64,000 nt of DNA from Sisyra terminalis (GCA_958496175.1 OY292279.1:2232001-2296000), one strand, 5' to 3'; positions 46,073-59,093 are shown, counted from the stretch's first letter. Program-made: numbers and translations. Notes: generated by a model not told the origin, from the sequence alone.

Positions 46073-48410
46073 ACCATGGGTTAACCATCGTTGATTTCCT
46101 CGAAAATCGTCTAATAATAAAAAAAATTTTTAAGGGTGCCATTCGAAAGTATATGTCCATCTGTACGTGCTGTGCAAATTTTTCCCCAAACAAACCACGT
46201 TTAAGGGATGAACAGGCAGTTTAAGGGATGAACACTTCCCACTAAGAGGGAGAGACGAATGTGGCTTCTTCAGCAATTGCATGTACCTTCGTTATATAAG
46301 GGATGATTTTCGAACCAAAGGCAGTTTCGGGTTCGCAACAATGTCTAGAACAATGATATAAAAATATTTTTCGATTTCGAAACAAAAAGTTTTTTAGTCA
46401 AAAAAAACCATGGGTTAACCATCGTTGATTTTCTCGAAAATCGTCTAATAATAAAAAAAATTTTTAAGGGTGCCAATCGAAAGTATATGTCCATCTGTAC
46501 GTGCTGTGCAAATTTTTCCCCAAACAAACCCCGTTTAAGGGATGAACAGGCAGTTTAAGGGATGAACACTTCCCACTAAGAGGGAGAGACGAATGTGGCT
46601 TCTTCAACAATTGCATGTACCTTCGTTATATAAGGGATGATTTTCGAACCATAGGCAGTTTCGGGTTCGCAACAATGTCTAGAACGATGATATAAAAATA
46701 TTTTTCGATTTCGAAACAAAAAGTTTTTTAGTCAAATAAAACCATGGGTTAACCATCGTTGATTTTCTCGAAAATCGTCTAATAATAAAAAAATTTTTTA
46801 AGGGCGCCATTCGAAAGTATATGTCCATCTGTACGTGCTGTGCAAATTTTTCCCCAAACAAACCACGTTTAAGGGATGAACAGGCAGTTTAAGGGATGAA
46901 CACTTCCCACTAAGAGGGAGAGACGAATGTGGCTATTTCAACAATTGCATGTACCTTCGTTATATAAGGGATGATTTTCGAACCAAAGGCAGTTTCGGGT
47001 TCGCAACAATGTCTTGAACGATGATATGATAATATTTTTCGATTTCGAAACAAAAAGTTTTTTAGTCAAAAAAAACCATGGGTTAACCATCGTTGATTTT
47101 CTCGAAAATCGTCAAATAGAAAAAAAATTTTTTAAGGGTGCCAATCGAAAGTATAAGTCCATCTGTACGTGCTGTGCAAATTTTTCCCCAAACAAACCAC
47201 GTTTAAGGGATGAACAGGCAGTTTAAGGGATGAACACTTCCCACTAAGAGGGAGAGACGAATGTGACTTCTTCAACAATTGCATGTACCTTCGTTATATA
47301 AGGGATGATTTTCGAACCAAAGGCAGTTTCGGGTTCGCAACAATGTCTAGAACAATGATATAAAAATATTTTTCGATTTCGAAACAAAAAGTTTTTTAGT
47401 CAAAAAAAATCATGGGTTAACCATCGTTGATTTTCTCGAAAATCGTCTAATAATAAAAAAAATTTTTAAGGGTGCCAATCGAAAGTATATGTCCATCTGT
47501 ACGTGCTGTGCAAATTTTTCCCCAAACAAACCACGTTTAAGGGATGAACAGGCAGTTTAAGGGATGAACACTTCCCACTAAGAGGGAGAGACGAATGTGG
47601 CTTCTTCAGCAATTGCATGTACCTTCGTTATATAAGGGATGATTTTCGAACCAAAGGCAGTTTCGGGTTCGCAACAATGTCTAGAACGAAGATATAATAA
47701 TATTTTTCGATTTCGAAACAAAAAGTTTTTTCGTCAAAAAAAACCATGGGTTAACCATCGATGATTTTCTCGAAAATCGTCTAATAGAAAAAAATTTTTT
47801 TAAGGGTGCCAATCGAAAGTATAAGTCCATCTGTACGTGCTGTGCAAATTTTTCCCCAAACAAACCACGTTTAAGGGATGAACAGGCAGTTTAAGGGATG
47901 AACACTTCCCACTAAGAGGGAGAGACGAATGTGGCTTCTTCAACAATTGCATGTACCTTCGTTATATAAGGGATGATTTTCGAACCAAAGGCAGTTTCGG
48001 GTTCGCAACAATGTCTAGAACAATGATATAAAAATATTTTTCGATTTCGAAACAAAAAGTTTTTTAGTCAAAAAAAACCATGGGTTAACCATCGTTGATT
48101 TTCTCGAAAATCGTCTAATAATAAAAAAAATTTTTAAGGGTGCCAATCGAAAGTATATGTCCATCTGTACGTGCTGTGCAAATTTTTCCCCAAACAAACC
48201 ACGTTTAAGGGATGAACAGGCAGTTTAAGGGATGAACACTTCCCACTAAGAGGGAGAGACGAATGTGGCTTCTTCAACAATTGCATGTACCTTCGTTATA
48301 TAAGGGATGATTTTCGAACCAAAGGCAGTTTCGGGTTCGCAACAATGTCTAGAACAATGATATAAAAATATTTTTCGATTTCGAAACAAAAAGTTTTTTA
48401 GTCAAAAAAA
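46073..48410 (+). repeat. 7-monomer block, copy 2 (M139-M145)
   Basis: Carries the same ordered markers as 41418-43735: GATTTCCTCG, AAACCCCGTTT near 46527, CCATAGGCAG near 46650, CAAATAAAACCATGG near 46733, the GTCTTGAACG plus CAAATAGAAAA recombinant, and AAATCATGGG near 47407. The monomer at 47075 keeps both 20-bp units. The two copies diverge after the seventh monomer. Confidence 0.88.
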
Positions 48411-50080
48411 ACCATGGGTTAACCATCGTTGATTTTCTCGAAAATCGTCTAATAATAAAAAAAATTTTTAAGGGTGCCATTCGAAAGTATATGTCCATCT
48501 GTACGTGCTGTGCAAATTTTTCCCCATACAAACCACGTTTAAGGGATGAACAGGCAGTTTAAGGGATGAACACTTCCCACTAAGAGGGAGAGACGATTGT
48601 GGCTTCTTCAGCAATTGCATGTACCTTCGTTATATAAGGGATGATTTTCGAACCAAAGGCAGTTTCGGGTTCGCAACAATGTCTTGAACGATGATATGAT
48701 AATATTTTTCGATTTCGAAACAAAAAGTTTTTTAGTCAAAAAAAACCATGGGTTAACCATCGTTGATTTTCTCGAAAATCGTCAAATAGAAAAAAAATTT
48801 TTTAAGGGTGCCAATCGAAAGTATAAGTCCATCTGTACGTGCTGTGCAAATTTTTCCCCAAACAAACCACGTTTAAGGGATGAACAGGCAGTTTAATGGA
48901 TGAACACTTCCCACTAAGAGGGAGAGACGAATGTGACTTCTTCAACAATTGCATGTACCTTCGTTATATAAGGGATGATTTTCGAACCAAAGGCAGTTTC
49001 GGGTTCGCAACAATGTCTAGAACGATGATATAATAATATTTTTCGATTTCGAAACAAAAAGTTTTTTCGTCAAAAAAAACCATGGGTTAACCATCGATGA
49101 TTTTCTCGAAAATCGTCTAATAGAAAAAAATTTTTTTAAGGGTGCCAATCGAAAGTATAAGTCCATCTGTACGTGCTGTGCAAATTTTTCCCCAAACAAA
49201 CCACGTTTAAGGGATGAACAGGCAGTTTAAGGGATGAACACTTCCCACTAAGAGGGAGAGACGAATGTGGCTTCTTCAACAATTGCATGTACCTTCGTTA
49301 TATAAGGGATGATTTTCGAACCAAAGGCAGTTTCGGGTTCGCAACAATGTCTAGAACAATGATATAAAAATATTTTTCGATTTCGAAACAAAAAGTTTTT
49401 TAGTCAAAAAAAACCATGGGTTAACCATCGTTGATTTTCTCGAAAATCGTCTAATAATAAAAAAAATTTTTAAGGGTGCCAATCGAAAGTATATGTCCAT
49501 CTGTACGTGCTGTGCAAATTTTTCCCCAAACAAACCACGTTTAAGGGATGAACAGGCAGTTTAAGGGATGAACACTTCCCACTAAGAGGGAGAGACGAAT
49601 GTGACTTCTTCAACAATTGCATGTACCTTCGTTATATAAGGGATGATTTTCGAACCAAAGGCAGTTTCGGGTTCGCAACAATGTCTAGAACGATGATATA
49701 ATAATATTTTTCGATTTCGAAACAAAAAGTTTTTTCGTCAAAAAAAACCATGGGTTAACCATCGATGATTTTCTCGAAAATCGTCTAATAGAAAAAAATT
49801 TTTTTAAGGGTGCCAATCGAAAGTATAAGTCCATCTGTACGTGCTGTGCAAATTTTTCCCCAAACAAACCACGTTTAAGGGATGAACAGGCAGTTTAAGG
49901 GATGAACACTTCCCACTAAGAGGGAGAGACGAATGTGGCTTCTTCAACAATTGCATGTACCTTCGTTATATAAGGGATGATTTTCGAACCAAAGGCAGTT
50001 TCGGGTTCGCAACAATGTCTAGAACAATGATATAAAAATATTTTTCGATTTCGAAACAAAAAGTTTTTTAGTCAAAAAAA
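48411..50080 (+). repeat. M146-M150: reshuffled monomers leading into an 18-monomer duplication
   Basis: M146 (e) is followed by GACGATTGTGGCTTCTTCAGC, also seen after M151. M147 repeats the GTCTTGAACG plus CAAATAGAAAA recombinant and has TTTAATGGATG near 48894. M148-M153 (49079-51082: d b d e c d) repeat M130-M135 (43068-45070) at an 18-monomer offset, 6011 bp with the intervening 1-bp loss. Confidence 0.78.
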
Positions 50081-51750
50081 ACCATGGGTTAACCATCGTT
50101 GATTTTCTCGAAAATCGTCTAATAATAAAAAAAATTTTTAAGGGTGCCATTCGAAAGTATATGTCCATCTGTACGTGCTGTGCAAATTTTTCCCCAAACA
50201 AACCACGTTTAAGGGATGAACAGGCAGTTTAAGGGATGAACACTTCCCACTAAGAGGGAGAGACGATTGTGGCTTCTTCAGCAATTGCATGTACCTTCGT
50301 TATATAAGGGATGATTTTCGAACCAAAGGCAGTTTCGGGTTCGCAACAATGTCTAGAACGATGATATAAAAATATTTTTCGATTTCGAAACAAAAAGTTT
50401 TTTAGTCAAAAAAAACCATGGGTTAACCATCGTTGATTTTCTCGAAAATCGTCTAATAATAAAAAAATTTTTTAAGGGCGCCATTCGAAAGTATATGTCC
50501 ATCTGTACGTGCTGTGCAAATTTTTCCCCAAACAAACCACGTTTAAGGGATGAACAGGCAGTTTAAGGGATGAACACTTCCCACTAAGAGGGAGAGACGA
50601 ATGTGGCTATTTCTACAATTGCATGTACGTTCGTTATATAAGGGATGATTTTCGAACCAAAGGCAGTTTCGGGTTCGCAACAATGTCTTGAACGATGATA
50701 TGATAATATTTTTCGATTTCGAAACAAAAAGTTTTTTAGTCAAAAAAAACCATGGGTTAACCATCGATGATTTTCTCGAAAATCGTCTAATAGAAAAAAA
50801 TTTTTTTAAGGGTGCCAATCGAAAGTATAAGTCCATCTGTACGTGCTGTGCAAATTTTTCCCCAAACAAACCACGTTTAAGGGATGAACAGGCAGTTTAA
50901 GGGATGAACACTTCCCACTAAGAGGGAGAGACGAATGTGGCTTCTTCAACAATTGCATGTACCTTCGTTATATAAGGGATGATTTTCGAACCAAAGGCAG
51001 TTTCGGGTTCGCAACAATGTCTAGAACGATGATATAAAAATATTTTTCGATTTCGAAACAAAAAGTTTTTTAGTCAAAAAAAACCATGGGTTAACCATCG
51101 TTGATTTTCTCGAAAATCGTCTAATATTAAAAAAAATTTTTAAGGGTGCCAATCGAAAGTATATGTCCATCTGTACGTGCTGTGCAAATTTTTCCCCAAA
51201 CAAACCACGTTTAAGGGATGAACAGGCAGTTTAAGGGATGAACACTTCCCGCTAAGAGGGAGAGACGAATGTGACTTCTTCAACAATTGCATGTACCTTC
51301 GTTATATAAGGGATGATTTTCGAACCAAAGGCAGTTTCGGGTTCGCAACAATGTCTTGAACGATGATATGATAATATTTTTCGATTTCGAAACAAAAAGT
51401 TGTATAGTCAAAAAAATCCATGGGTTAACCATCGATGATTTTCTCGAAAATCGTCTAATAGAAAAAAATTTTTTTAAGGGTGCCAATCGAAAGTATAAGT
51501 CCATCTGTACGTGCTGTGCAAATTTTTCCCCAAACAAACCACGTTTAAGGGATGAACAGGCAGTTTAAGGGATGAACACTTCCCACTAAGAGGGAGAGAC
51601 GAATGTGGCTTCTTCAACAATTGCATGTACCTTCGTTATATAAGGGATGATTTTCGAACCAAAGGCAGTTTCGGGTTCGCAACAATGTCTAGAACGATGA
51701 TATAAAAATATTTTTCGATTTCGAAACAAAAAGTTTTTTAGTCAAAAAAA
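50081..51750 (+). repeat. 5-monomer block, copy 1 (M151-M155: e c d b d)
   Basis: The block recurs at 54089, 4008 bp (12 monomers) later. Markers are AATATTAAAA in the b monomer and AAGTTGTATAGTC followed by AAAATCCATGGG in the last junction (GTTGTATAG at 51399 and 55407). M152 has singletons CTATTTCTACAATT and ATGTACGTTCG near 50610-50632 that open a 108-codon minus-strand frame. CCCGCTAAG near 51250 is another singleton. Confidence 0.86.
50543..50869 (-). other. 108-codon extended frame in one monomer (not a gene)
   Basis: An 85-codon type frame extended because CTTCAACAATT reads CTATTTCTACAATT here, which removes a minus-strand TGA. It starts at TTG. The extension is unique to this monomer, has no relatives in the array and shows no recognisable domain. 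Confidence 0.72.
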
Positions 51751-52084
51751 ACCATGGGTTAACCATCGTTGATTTTCTCGAAAATCGTCAAATAGAAAAA
51801 AAATTTTTTAAGGGTGCCAATCGAAAGTATAAGTCCATCTGTACGTGCTGTGCAAATTTTTCCCCAAACAAACAACGTTTAAGGGATGAACAGGCAGTTT
51901 AAGGGATGAACACTTCCCACTAAGAGGGAGAGACGAATGTGGCTTCTTCAACAATTGCATGTACCTTCGTTATATAAGGGATGATTTTCGAACCAAAGGC
52001 AGTTTCGGGTTCGCAACAATGTCTAGAACGATGATATAATAATATTTTTCGATTTCGAAACAAAAAGTTTTTTAGTCAAAAAAA
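51751..52084 (+). repeat. M156: a-type monomer with CAAACAACG
   Basis: A single subtype-a monomer between two duplicated blocks. It is preceded by TTTTTTAGTC, where other a monomers usually have TTTTTTCGTC. M169 (56092) has the same CAAACAACG. Confidence 0.75.
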
Positions 52085-54088
52085 ACCATGGGTTAACCAT
52101 CGTTGATTTTCTCGAAAATCGTCTAATAATAAAAAAAATTTTTAAGGGTGCCATTCGAAAGTATATGTCCATCTGTACGTGCTGTGCAAATTTTTCCCCA
52201 AACAAACCACGTTTAAGGGATGAACAGGCAGTTTAAGGGATGAACACTTCCCACTAAGAGGGAGAGACGAATGTGGCTTCTTCAACAATTGCATGTACCT
52301 TCGTTATATAAGGGATGATTTTCGAACCAAAGGCAGTTTCGGGTTCGCAACAATGTCTAGAACGATGATATAAAAATATTTTTCGATTTCGAAACAAAAA
52401 GTTTTTTAGTCAAAAAAAACCATGGGTTAACCATCGTTGATTTTCTCGAAAATCGTCTAATAATAAAAAAAATTTTTAAGGGTGCCAATCGAAAGTATAT
52501 GTCCATCTGTACGTGCTGTGCAAATTTTTCCCCAAACAAACCACGTTTAAGGGATGAACAGGCAGTTTAAGGGATGAACACTTCCCACTAAGAGGGAGAG
52601 ACGAATGTGACTTCTTCAACAATTGCATGTACCTTCGTTATATAAGGGATGATTTTCGAACCAAAGGCAGTTTCGGGTTCGCAACAATGTCTAGAACGAT
52701 GATATAAAAATATTTTTCGATTTCGAAACAAAAAGTTTTTTAGTCAAAAAAAACCATGGGTTAACCATCGTTGATTTTCTCGAAAATCGTCTAATAATAA
52801 AAAAATTTTTTAAGGGTGCCATTCGAAAGTATATGTCCATCTGTACGTGCTGTGCAAATTTTTCCCCAAACAAACCCCGTTTAAGGGATGAACAGGCAGT
52901 TTAAGGGATGAACACTTCCCACTAAGAGGGAGAGACGAATGTGGCTTCTTCAACAATTGCATGTACCTTCGTTATATAAGGGATGATTTTCGAACCAAAG
53001 GCAGTTTCGGGTTCGCAACAATGTCTTGAACGATGATATGATAATATTTTTCGATTTCGAAACAAAAAGTTTTTTAGTCAAAAAAAACCATGGGTTAACC
53101 ATCGATGATTTTCTCGAAAATCGTCTAATAGAAAAAAATTTTTTTAAGGGTGCCAATCGAAAGTATAAGTCCATCTGTACGTGCTGTGCAAATTTTTCCC
53201 CAAACAATCCACGTTTAAGGGATGAACAGGCAGTTTAAGGGATGAACACTTCACACTAAGAGGGAGAGACGAATGTGGCTTCTTCAACAATTGCATGTAC
53301 CTTCGTTATATAAGGGATGATTTTCGAACCAAAGGCAGTTTCGGGTTCGCAACAATGTCTTGAACGATGATATGATAATATTTTTCGATTTCGAAACAAA
53401 AAGTTTTTTAGTCAAAAAAAACCATGGGTTAACCATCGTTGATTTTCTCGAAAATCGTCTAATAATAAAAAAAATTTTTAAGGGTGCCAATCGAAAGTAT
53501 ATGTCCATCTGTACGTGCTGTGCAAATTTTTCCCCAAACAAACCCCGTTTAAGGGATGAACAGGCAGTTTAAGGGATGAACACTTCCCACTAAGAGGGAG
53601 AGACGAATGTGGCTTCTTCAACAATTGCATGTACCTTCGTTATATAAGGGATGATTTTCGAACCAAAGGCAGTTTCGGGTTCGCAACAATGTCTTGAACG
53701 ATGATATGATAATATTTTTCGATTTCGAAACAAAAAGTTTTTTAGTCAAAAAAAACCATGGGTTAACCATCGATGATTTTCTCGAAAATCGTCTAATAGA
53801 AAAAAATTTTTTTAAGGGTGCCAATCGAAAGTATAAGTCCATCTGTACGTGCTGTGCAAATTTTTCCCCAAACAAACCTCGTTTAAGGGATGAACAGGCA
53901 GTTTAAGGGATGAACACTTCCCACTAAGAGGGAGAGACGAATGTGGCTTCTTCAACAATTGCATGTACCTTCGTTATATAAGGGATGATTTTCGAACCAA
54001 AGGCAGTTTCGGGTTCGCAACAATGTCTAGAACAATGATATATAAATATTTTTCGATTTCGAAACAAAAAGTTTTTTAGTCAAAAAAA
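52085..54088 (+). repeat. 6-monomer block, copy 1 (M157-M162: e b c d b d)
   Basis: The block recurs at 61410, 9325 bp later. That equals 28 monomers (9352 bp) minus 27 bp, the exact sum of the seven 1-bp losses and one 20-bp loss between the copies. Shared markers include AACAATCCACG and ACTTCACACTAAG in the fourth monomer (53201 and 53249). M159 and M161 have AACCCCGTTT and M162 has AACCTCGTTT. Confidence 0.9.
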
Positions 54089-55758
54089 ACCATGGGTTAA
54101 CCATCGTTGATTTTCTCGAAAATCGTCTAATAATAAAAAAAATTTTTAAGGGTGCCATTCGAAAGTATATGTCCATCTGTACGTGCTGTGCAAATTTTTC
54201 CCCAAACAAACCACGTTTAAGGGATGAACAGGCAGTTTAAGGGATGAACACTTCCCACTAAGAGGGAGAGACGAATGTGGCTTCTTCAGCAATTGCATGT
54301 ACCTTCGTTATATAAGGGATGATTTTCGAACCAAAGGCAGTTTCGGGTTCGCAACAATGTCTAGAACGATGATATAAAAATATTTTTCGATTTCGAAACA
54401 AAAAGTTTTTTAGTCAAAAAAAACCATGGGTTAACCATCGTTGATTTTCTCGAAAATCGTCTAATAATAAAAAAATTTTTTAAGGGCGCCATTCGAAAGT
54501 ATATGTCCATCTGTACGTGCTGTGCAAATTTTTCCCCAAACAAACCACGTTTAACGGATGAACAGGCAGTTTAAGGGATGAACACTTCCCACAAAGAGGG
54601 AGAGACGAATGTGGCTTCTTCAACAATTGCATGTACCTTCGTTATATAAGGGATGATTTTCGAACCAAAGGCAGTTTCGGGTTCGCAACAATGTCTTGAA
54701 CGATGATATGATAATATTTTTCGATTTCGAAACAAAAAGTTTTTTAGTCAAAAAAAACCATGGGTTAACCATCGATGATTTTCTCGAAAATCGTCTAATA
54801 GAAAAAAATTTTTTTAAGGGTGCCAATCGAAAGTATAAGTCCATCTGTACGTGCTGTGCAAATTTTTCCCCAAACAAACCACGTTTAAGGGATGAACAGG
54901 CAGTTTAAGGGATGAACACTTCCCACTAAGAGGGAGAGACGAATGTGGCTTCTTCAACAATCGCATGTACCTTCGTTATATAAGGGATGATTTTCGAACC
55001 AAAGGCAGTTTCGGGTTCGCAACAATGTCTAGAACGATGATATAAAAATATTTTTCGATTTCGAAACAAAAAGTTTTTTAGTCAAAAAAAACCATGGGTT
55101 AACCATCGTTGATTTTCTCGAAAATCGTCAAATATTAAAAAAAATTTTTAAGGGTGCCAATCGAAAGTATATGTCCATCTGTACGTGCTGTGCAAATTTT
55201 TCCCCAAACAAACCACGTTTAAGGGATGAACAGGCAGTTTAAGGGATGAACACTTCCCACTAAGAGGGAGAGACGAATGTGACTTCTTCAACAATTGCAT
55301 GTACCTTCGTTATATAAGGGATGATTTTCGAACCAAAGGCAGTTTCGGGTTCGCAACAATGTCTTGAACGATGATATGATAATATTTTTCGATTTCGAAA
55401 CAAAAAGTTGTATAGTCAAAAAAATCCATGGGTTAACCATCGATGATTTTCTCGAAAATCGTCTAATAGAAAAAAATTTTTTTAAGGGTGCCAATCGAAA
55501 GTATATGTCCATCTGTACGTGCTGTGCAAATTTTTCCCCAAACAAACCACGTTTAAGGGATGAACAGGCAGTTTAAGGGATGAACACTTCCCACTAAGAG
55601 GGAGAGACGAATGTGGCTTCTTCAACAATTGCATGTACCTTCGTTATATAAGGGATGATTTTCGAACCAAAGGCAGTTTCGGGTTCGCAACAATGTCTAG
55701 AACGATGATATAAAAATATTTTTCGATTTCGAAACAAAAAGTTTTTTAGTCAAAAAAA
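54089..55758 (+). repeat. 5-monomer block, copy 2 (M163-M167: e c d b d)
   Basis: Repeats the block at 50081, with AATATTAAAA near 55131 and AAGTTGTATAGTC at 55405. M164 (54423) has TTTAACGGATG and CCCACAAAGAGGG near 54590; the latter is the variant later found in all subtype-p monomers, so M164 or a relative may be a source of that tract. Confidence 0.84.
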
Positions 55759-55777
55759 ACCATGGGTTAACATCGTT

Positions 55778-55793
55778 GATTTTCGCGAAAATC
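55778..55793. repeat. Perfect 16-bp palindrome GATTTTCGCGAAAATC (p monomer 1)
   Basis: The sequence equals its own reverse complement over 16 bp. Ordinary monomers have GATTTTCTCGAAAATC here, with 7-bp arms around a non-palindromic TC. One T-to-G change completes the dyad and creates a CGCG core. Confidence 0.97.
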
Positions 55794-57112
55794 GTCTAAT
55801 AATAAAAAAATTTTTTAAGGGTGCCATTCGAAAGTATATGTCCATCTGTACGTGCTGTGCAAATTTTTCCCCAAACAAACCACGTTTAAGGGATGAACAG
55901 GCAGTTTAAGGGATGAACACTTCCCACAAAGAGGGAGAGACGAATGTGGCTTCTTCAACAATTGCATGTACCTTCGTTATATAAGGGATGATTTTCGAAC
56001 CAAAGGCAGTTTCGGGTTCGCAACAATGTCTAGAACGATGATATAATAATATTTTTCGATTTCGAAACAAAAAGTTTTTTCGTCAAAAAAAACCATGGGT
56101 TAACCATCGTTGATTTTCTCGAAAATCGTCAAATAGAAAAAAAATTTTTTAAGGGTGCCAATCGAAAGTATAAGTCCATCTGTACGTGCTGTGCAAATTT
56201 TTCCCCAAACAAACAACGTTTAAGGGATGAACAGGCAGTTTAAGGGATGAACACTTCCCACTAAGAGGGAGAGACGAATGTGGCTTCTTCAACAATTGCA
56301 TGTACCTTCGTTATATAAGGGATGATTTTCGAACCAAAGGCAGTTTCGGGTTCGCAACAATGTCTAGAACGATGATATAATAATATTTTTCGATTTCGAA
56401 ACAAAAAGTTTTTTAGTCAAAAAAAACCATGGGTTAACCATCGTTGATTTTCTCGAAAATCGTCAAATAGAAAAAAAATTTTTTAAGGGTGCCAATCGAA
56501 AGTATATGTCCATCTGTACGTGCTGTGCAAATTTTTCCCCAAACAAACCACGTTTAAGAGATGAACAGGCAGTTTAAGGGATGAACACTTCCCACTAAGA
56601 GGGAGAGACGAATGTGACTTCTTCAACAATTGCATGTACCTTCGTTATATAAGGGATGATTTTCGAACCAAAGGCAGTTTCGGGTTCGCAACAATGTCTA
56701 GAACGATGATATAAAAATATTTTTCGATTTCGAAACAAAAAGTTTTTTAGTCAAAAAAAACCATGGGTTAACCATCGTTGATTTTCTCGAAAATCGTCTA
56801 ATAATAAAAAAAATTTTTAAGGGTGCCATTCGAAAGTATATGTCCATCTGTACGTGCTGTGCAAATTTTTCCCCAAACAAACCACGTTTAAGGGATGAAC
56901 AGGCAGTTTAAGGGATGAACACTTCCCACTAAGAGGGAGAGACGAATGTGGCTTCTTCAACAATTGCATGTACCTTCGTTATATAAGGGATGATTTTCGA
57001 ACCAAAGGCAGTTTCGGGTTCGCAACAATGTCTAGAACGATGATATAAAAATATTTTTCGATTTCGAAACAAAAAGTTTTTTAGTCAAAAAAAACCATGG
57101 GTTAACATCGTT

Positions 57113-57128
57113 GATTTTCGCGAAAATC
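57113..57128. repeat. Perfect 16-bp palindrome (p monomer 2)
   Basis: Same dyad as at 55778, with the linked single-C loss just upstream. Confidence 0.96.
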
Positions 57129-57779
57129 GTCTAATAATAAAAAAATTTTTTAAGGGTGCCATTCGAAAGTATATGTCCATCTGTACGTGCTGTGCAAATT
57201 TTTCCCCAAACAAACCACGTTTAAGGGATGAACAGGCAGTTTAAGGGATGAACACTTCCCACAAAGAGGGAGAGACGAATGTGGCTTCTTCAACAATTGC
57301 ATGTACCTTCGTTATATAAGGGATGATTTTCGAACCAAAGGCAGTTTCGGGTTCGCAACAATGTCTAGAACGATGATATAATAATATTTTTCGATTTCGA
57401 AACAAAAAGTTTTTTCGTCAAAAAAAACCATGGGTTAACCATCGTTGATTTTCTCGAAAATCGTCAAATAGAAAAAAAATTTTTTAAGGGTGCCAATCGA
57501 AAGTATAAGTCCATCTGTACGTGCTGTGCAAATTTTTCCCCAAACTAACCACGTTTAAGGGATGAACAGGCAGTTTAAGGGATGAACACTTCCCACTAAG
57601 AGGGAGAGACGAAAGTGGCTTCTTCAACAATTGCATGTACCTTCGTTATATAAGGGATGATTTTCGAACCAAAGGCAGTTTCGGGTTCGCAACAATGTCT
57701 AGAACGATGATATAAAAATATTTTTCGATTTCGAAACAAAAAGTTTTTTAGTCAAAAAAAACCATGGGTTAACATCGTT

Positions 57780-57795
57780 GATTTTCGCGAAAATC
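57780..57795. repeat. Perfect 16-bp palindrome (p monomer 3)
   Basis: Same dyad, 667 bp after the previous one; one a monomer lies between the two p monomers. Confidence 0.96.
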
Positions 57796-58427
57796 GTCTA
57801 ATAATAAAAAAATTTTTTAAGGGTGCCATTCGAAAGTATATGTCCATCTGTACGTGCTGTGCAAATTTTTCCCCAAACAAACCACGTTTAAGGGATGAAC
57901 AGGCAGTTTAAGGGATGAACACTTCCCACAAAGAGGGAGAGACGAATGTGGCTTCTTCAACAATTGCATGTACCTTCGTTATATAAGGGATGATTTTCGA
58001 ACCAAAGGCAGTTTCGGGTTCGCAACAATGTCTAGAACGATGATATAATAATATTTTTCGATTTCGAAACAAAAAGTTTTTTAGTCAAAAAAAACCATGG
58101 GTTAACCATCGTTGATTTTCTCGAAAATCGTCAAATAGAAAAAAAATTTTTTAAGGGTGCCAATCGAAAGTATATGTCCATCTGTACGTGCTGTGCAAAT
58201 TTTTCCCCAAACAAACCACGTTTAAGGGATGAACAGGCAGTTTAAGGGATGAACACTTCCCACTAAGAGGGAGAGACGAATGTGACTTCTTCAACAATTG
58301 CATGTACCTTCGTTATATAAGGGATGATTTTCGAACCAAAGGCAGTTTCGGGTTCGCAACAATGTCTAGAACGATGATATAAAAATATTTTTCGATTTCG
58401 AAACAAAAAGTTTTTTAGTCAAAAAAA

Positions 58428-58741
58428 ACCATGGGTTAACCATCGTTGATTTTCTCGAAAATCGTCTAATAATAAAAAAAATTTTTAAGGGTGCCATTCG
58501 AAAGTATATGTCCATCTGTACGTGCTGTGCAAATTTTTCCCCAAACAAACCACGTTTAAGGGATGAACACTTCCCACTAAGAGGGAGAGACGAATGTGGC
58601 TTCTTCAACAATTGCATGTACCTTCGTTATATAAGGGATGATTTTCGAACCAAAGGCAGTTTCGGGTTCGCAACAATGTCTAGAACGATGATATAAAAAT
58701 ATTTTTCGATTTCGAAACAAAAAGTTTTTTAGTCAAAAAAA
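58428..58741 (+). repeat. M176: second 314-bp monomer lacking one 20-bp internal unit
   Basis: CGTTTAAGGGATGAAC runs into ACTTCCCAC near 58554-58576, the same junction as in the monomer at 42420. The monomer is e type within an a-e-p trimer. The equivalent trimers at 56426 and 60075 have full-length e monomers (56760 and 60409), so the loss occurred here alone and independently of the one at 42420. Confidence 0.94.
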
Positions 58742-58760
58742 ACCATGGGTTAACATCGTT

Positions 58761-58776
58761 GATTTTCGCGAAAATC
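58761..58776. repeat. Perfect 16-bp palindrome (p monomer 4)
   Basis: Same dyad, in the monomer directly after the 314-bp monomer at 58428. Confidence 0.96.
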
Positions 58777-59093
58777 GTCTAATAATAAAAAAATTTTTTA
58801 AGGGTGCCATTCGAAAGTATATGTCCATCTGTACGTGCTGTGCAAATTTTTCCCCAAACAAACCACGTTTAAGGGATGAACAGGCAGTTTAAGGGATGAA
58901 CACTTCCCACAAAGAGGGAGAGACGAATGTGGCTTCTTCAACAATTGCATGTACCTTCGTTATATAAGGGATGATTTTCGAACCAAAGGCAGTTTCGGGT
59001 TCGCAACAATGTCTAGAACGATGATATAATAATATTTTTCGATTTCGAAACAAAAAGTTTTTTAGTCAAAAAAAACCATGGGTTAACATCGTT

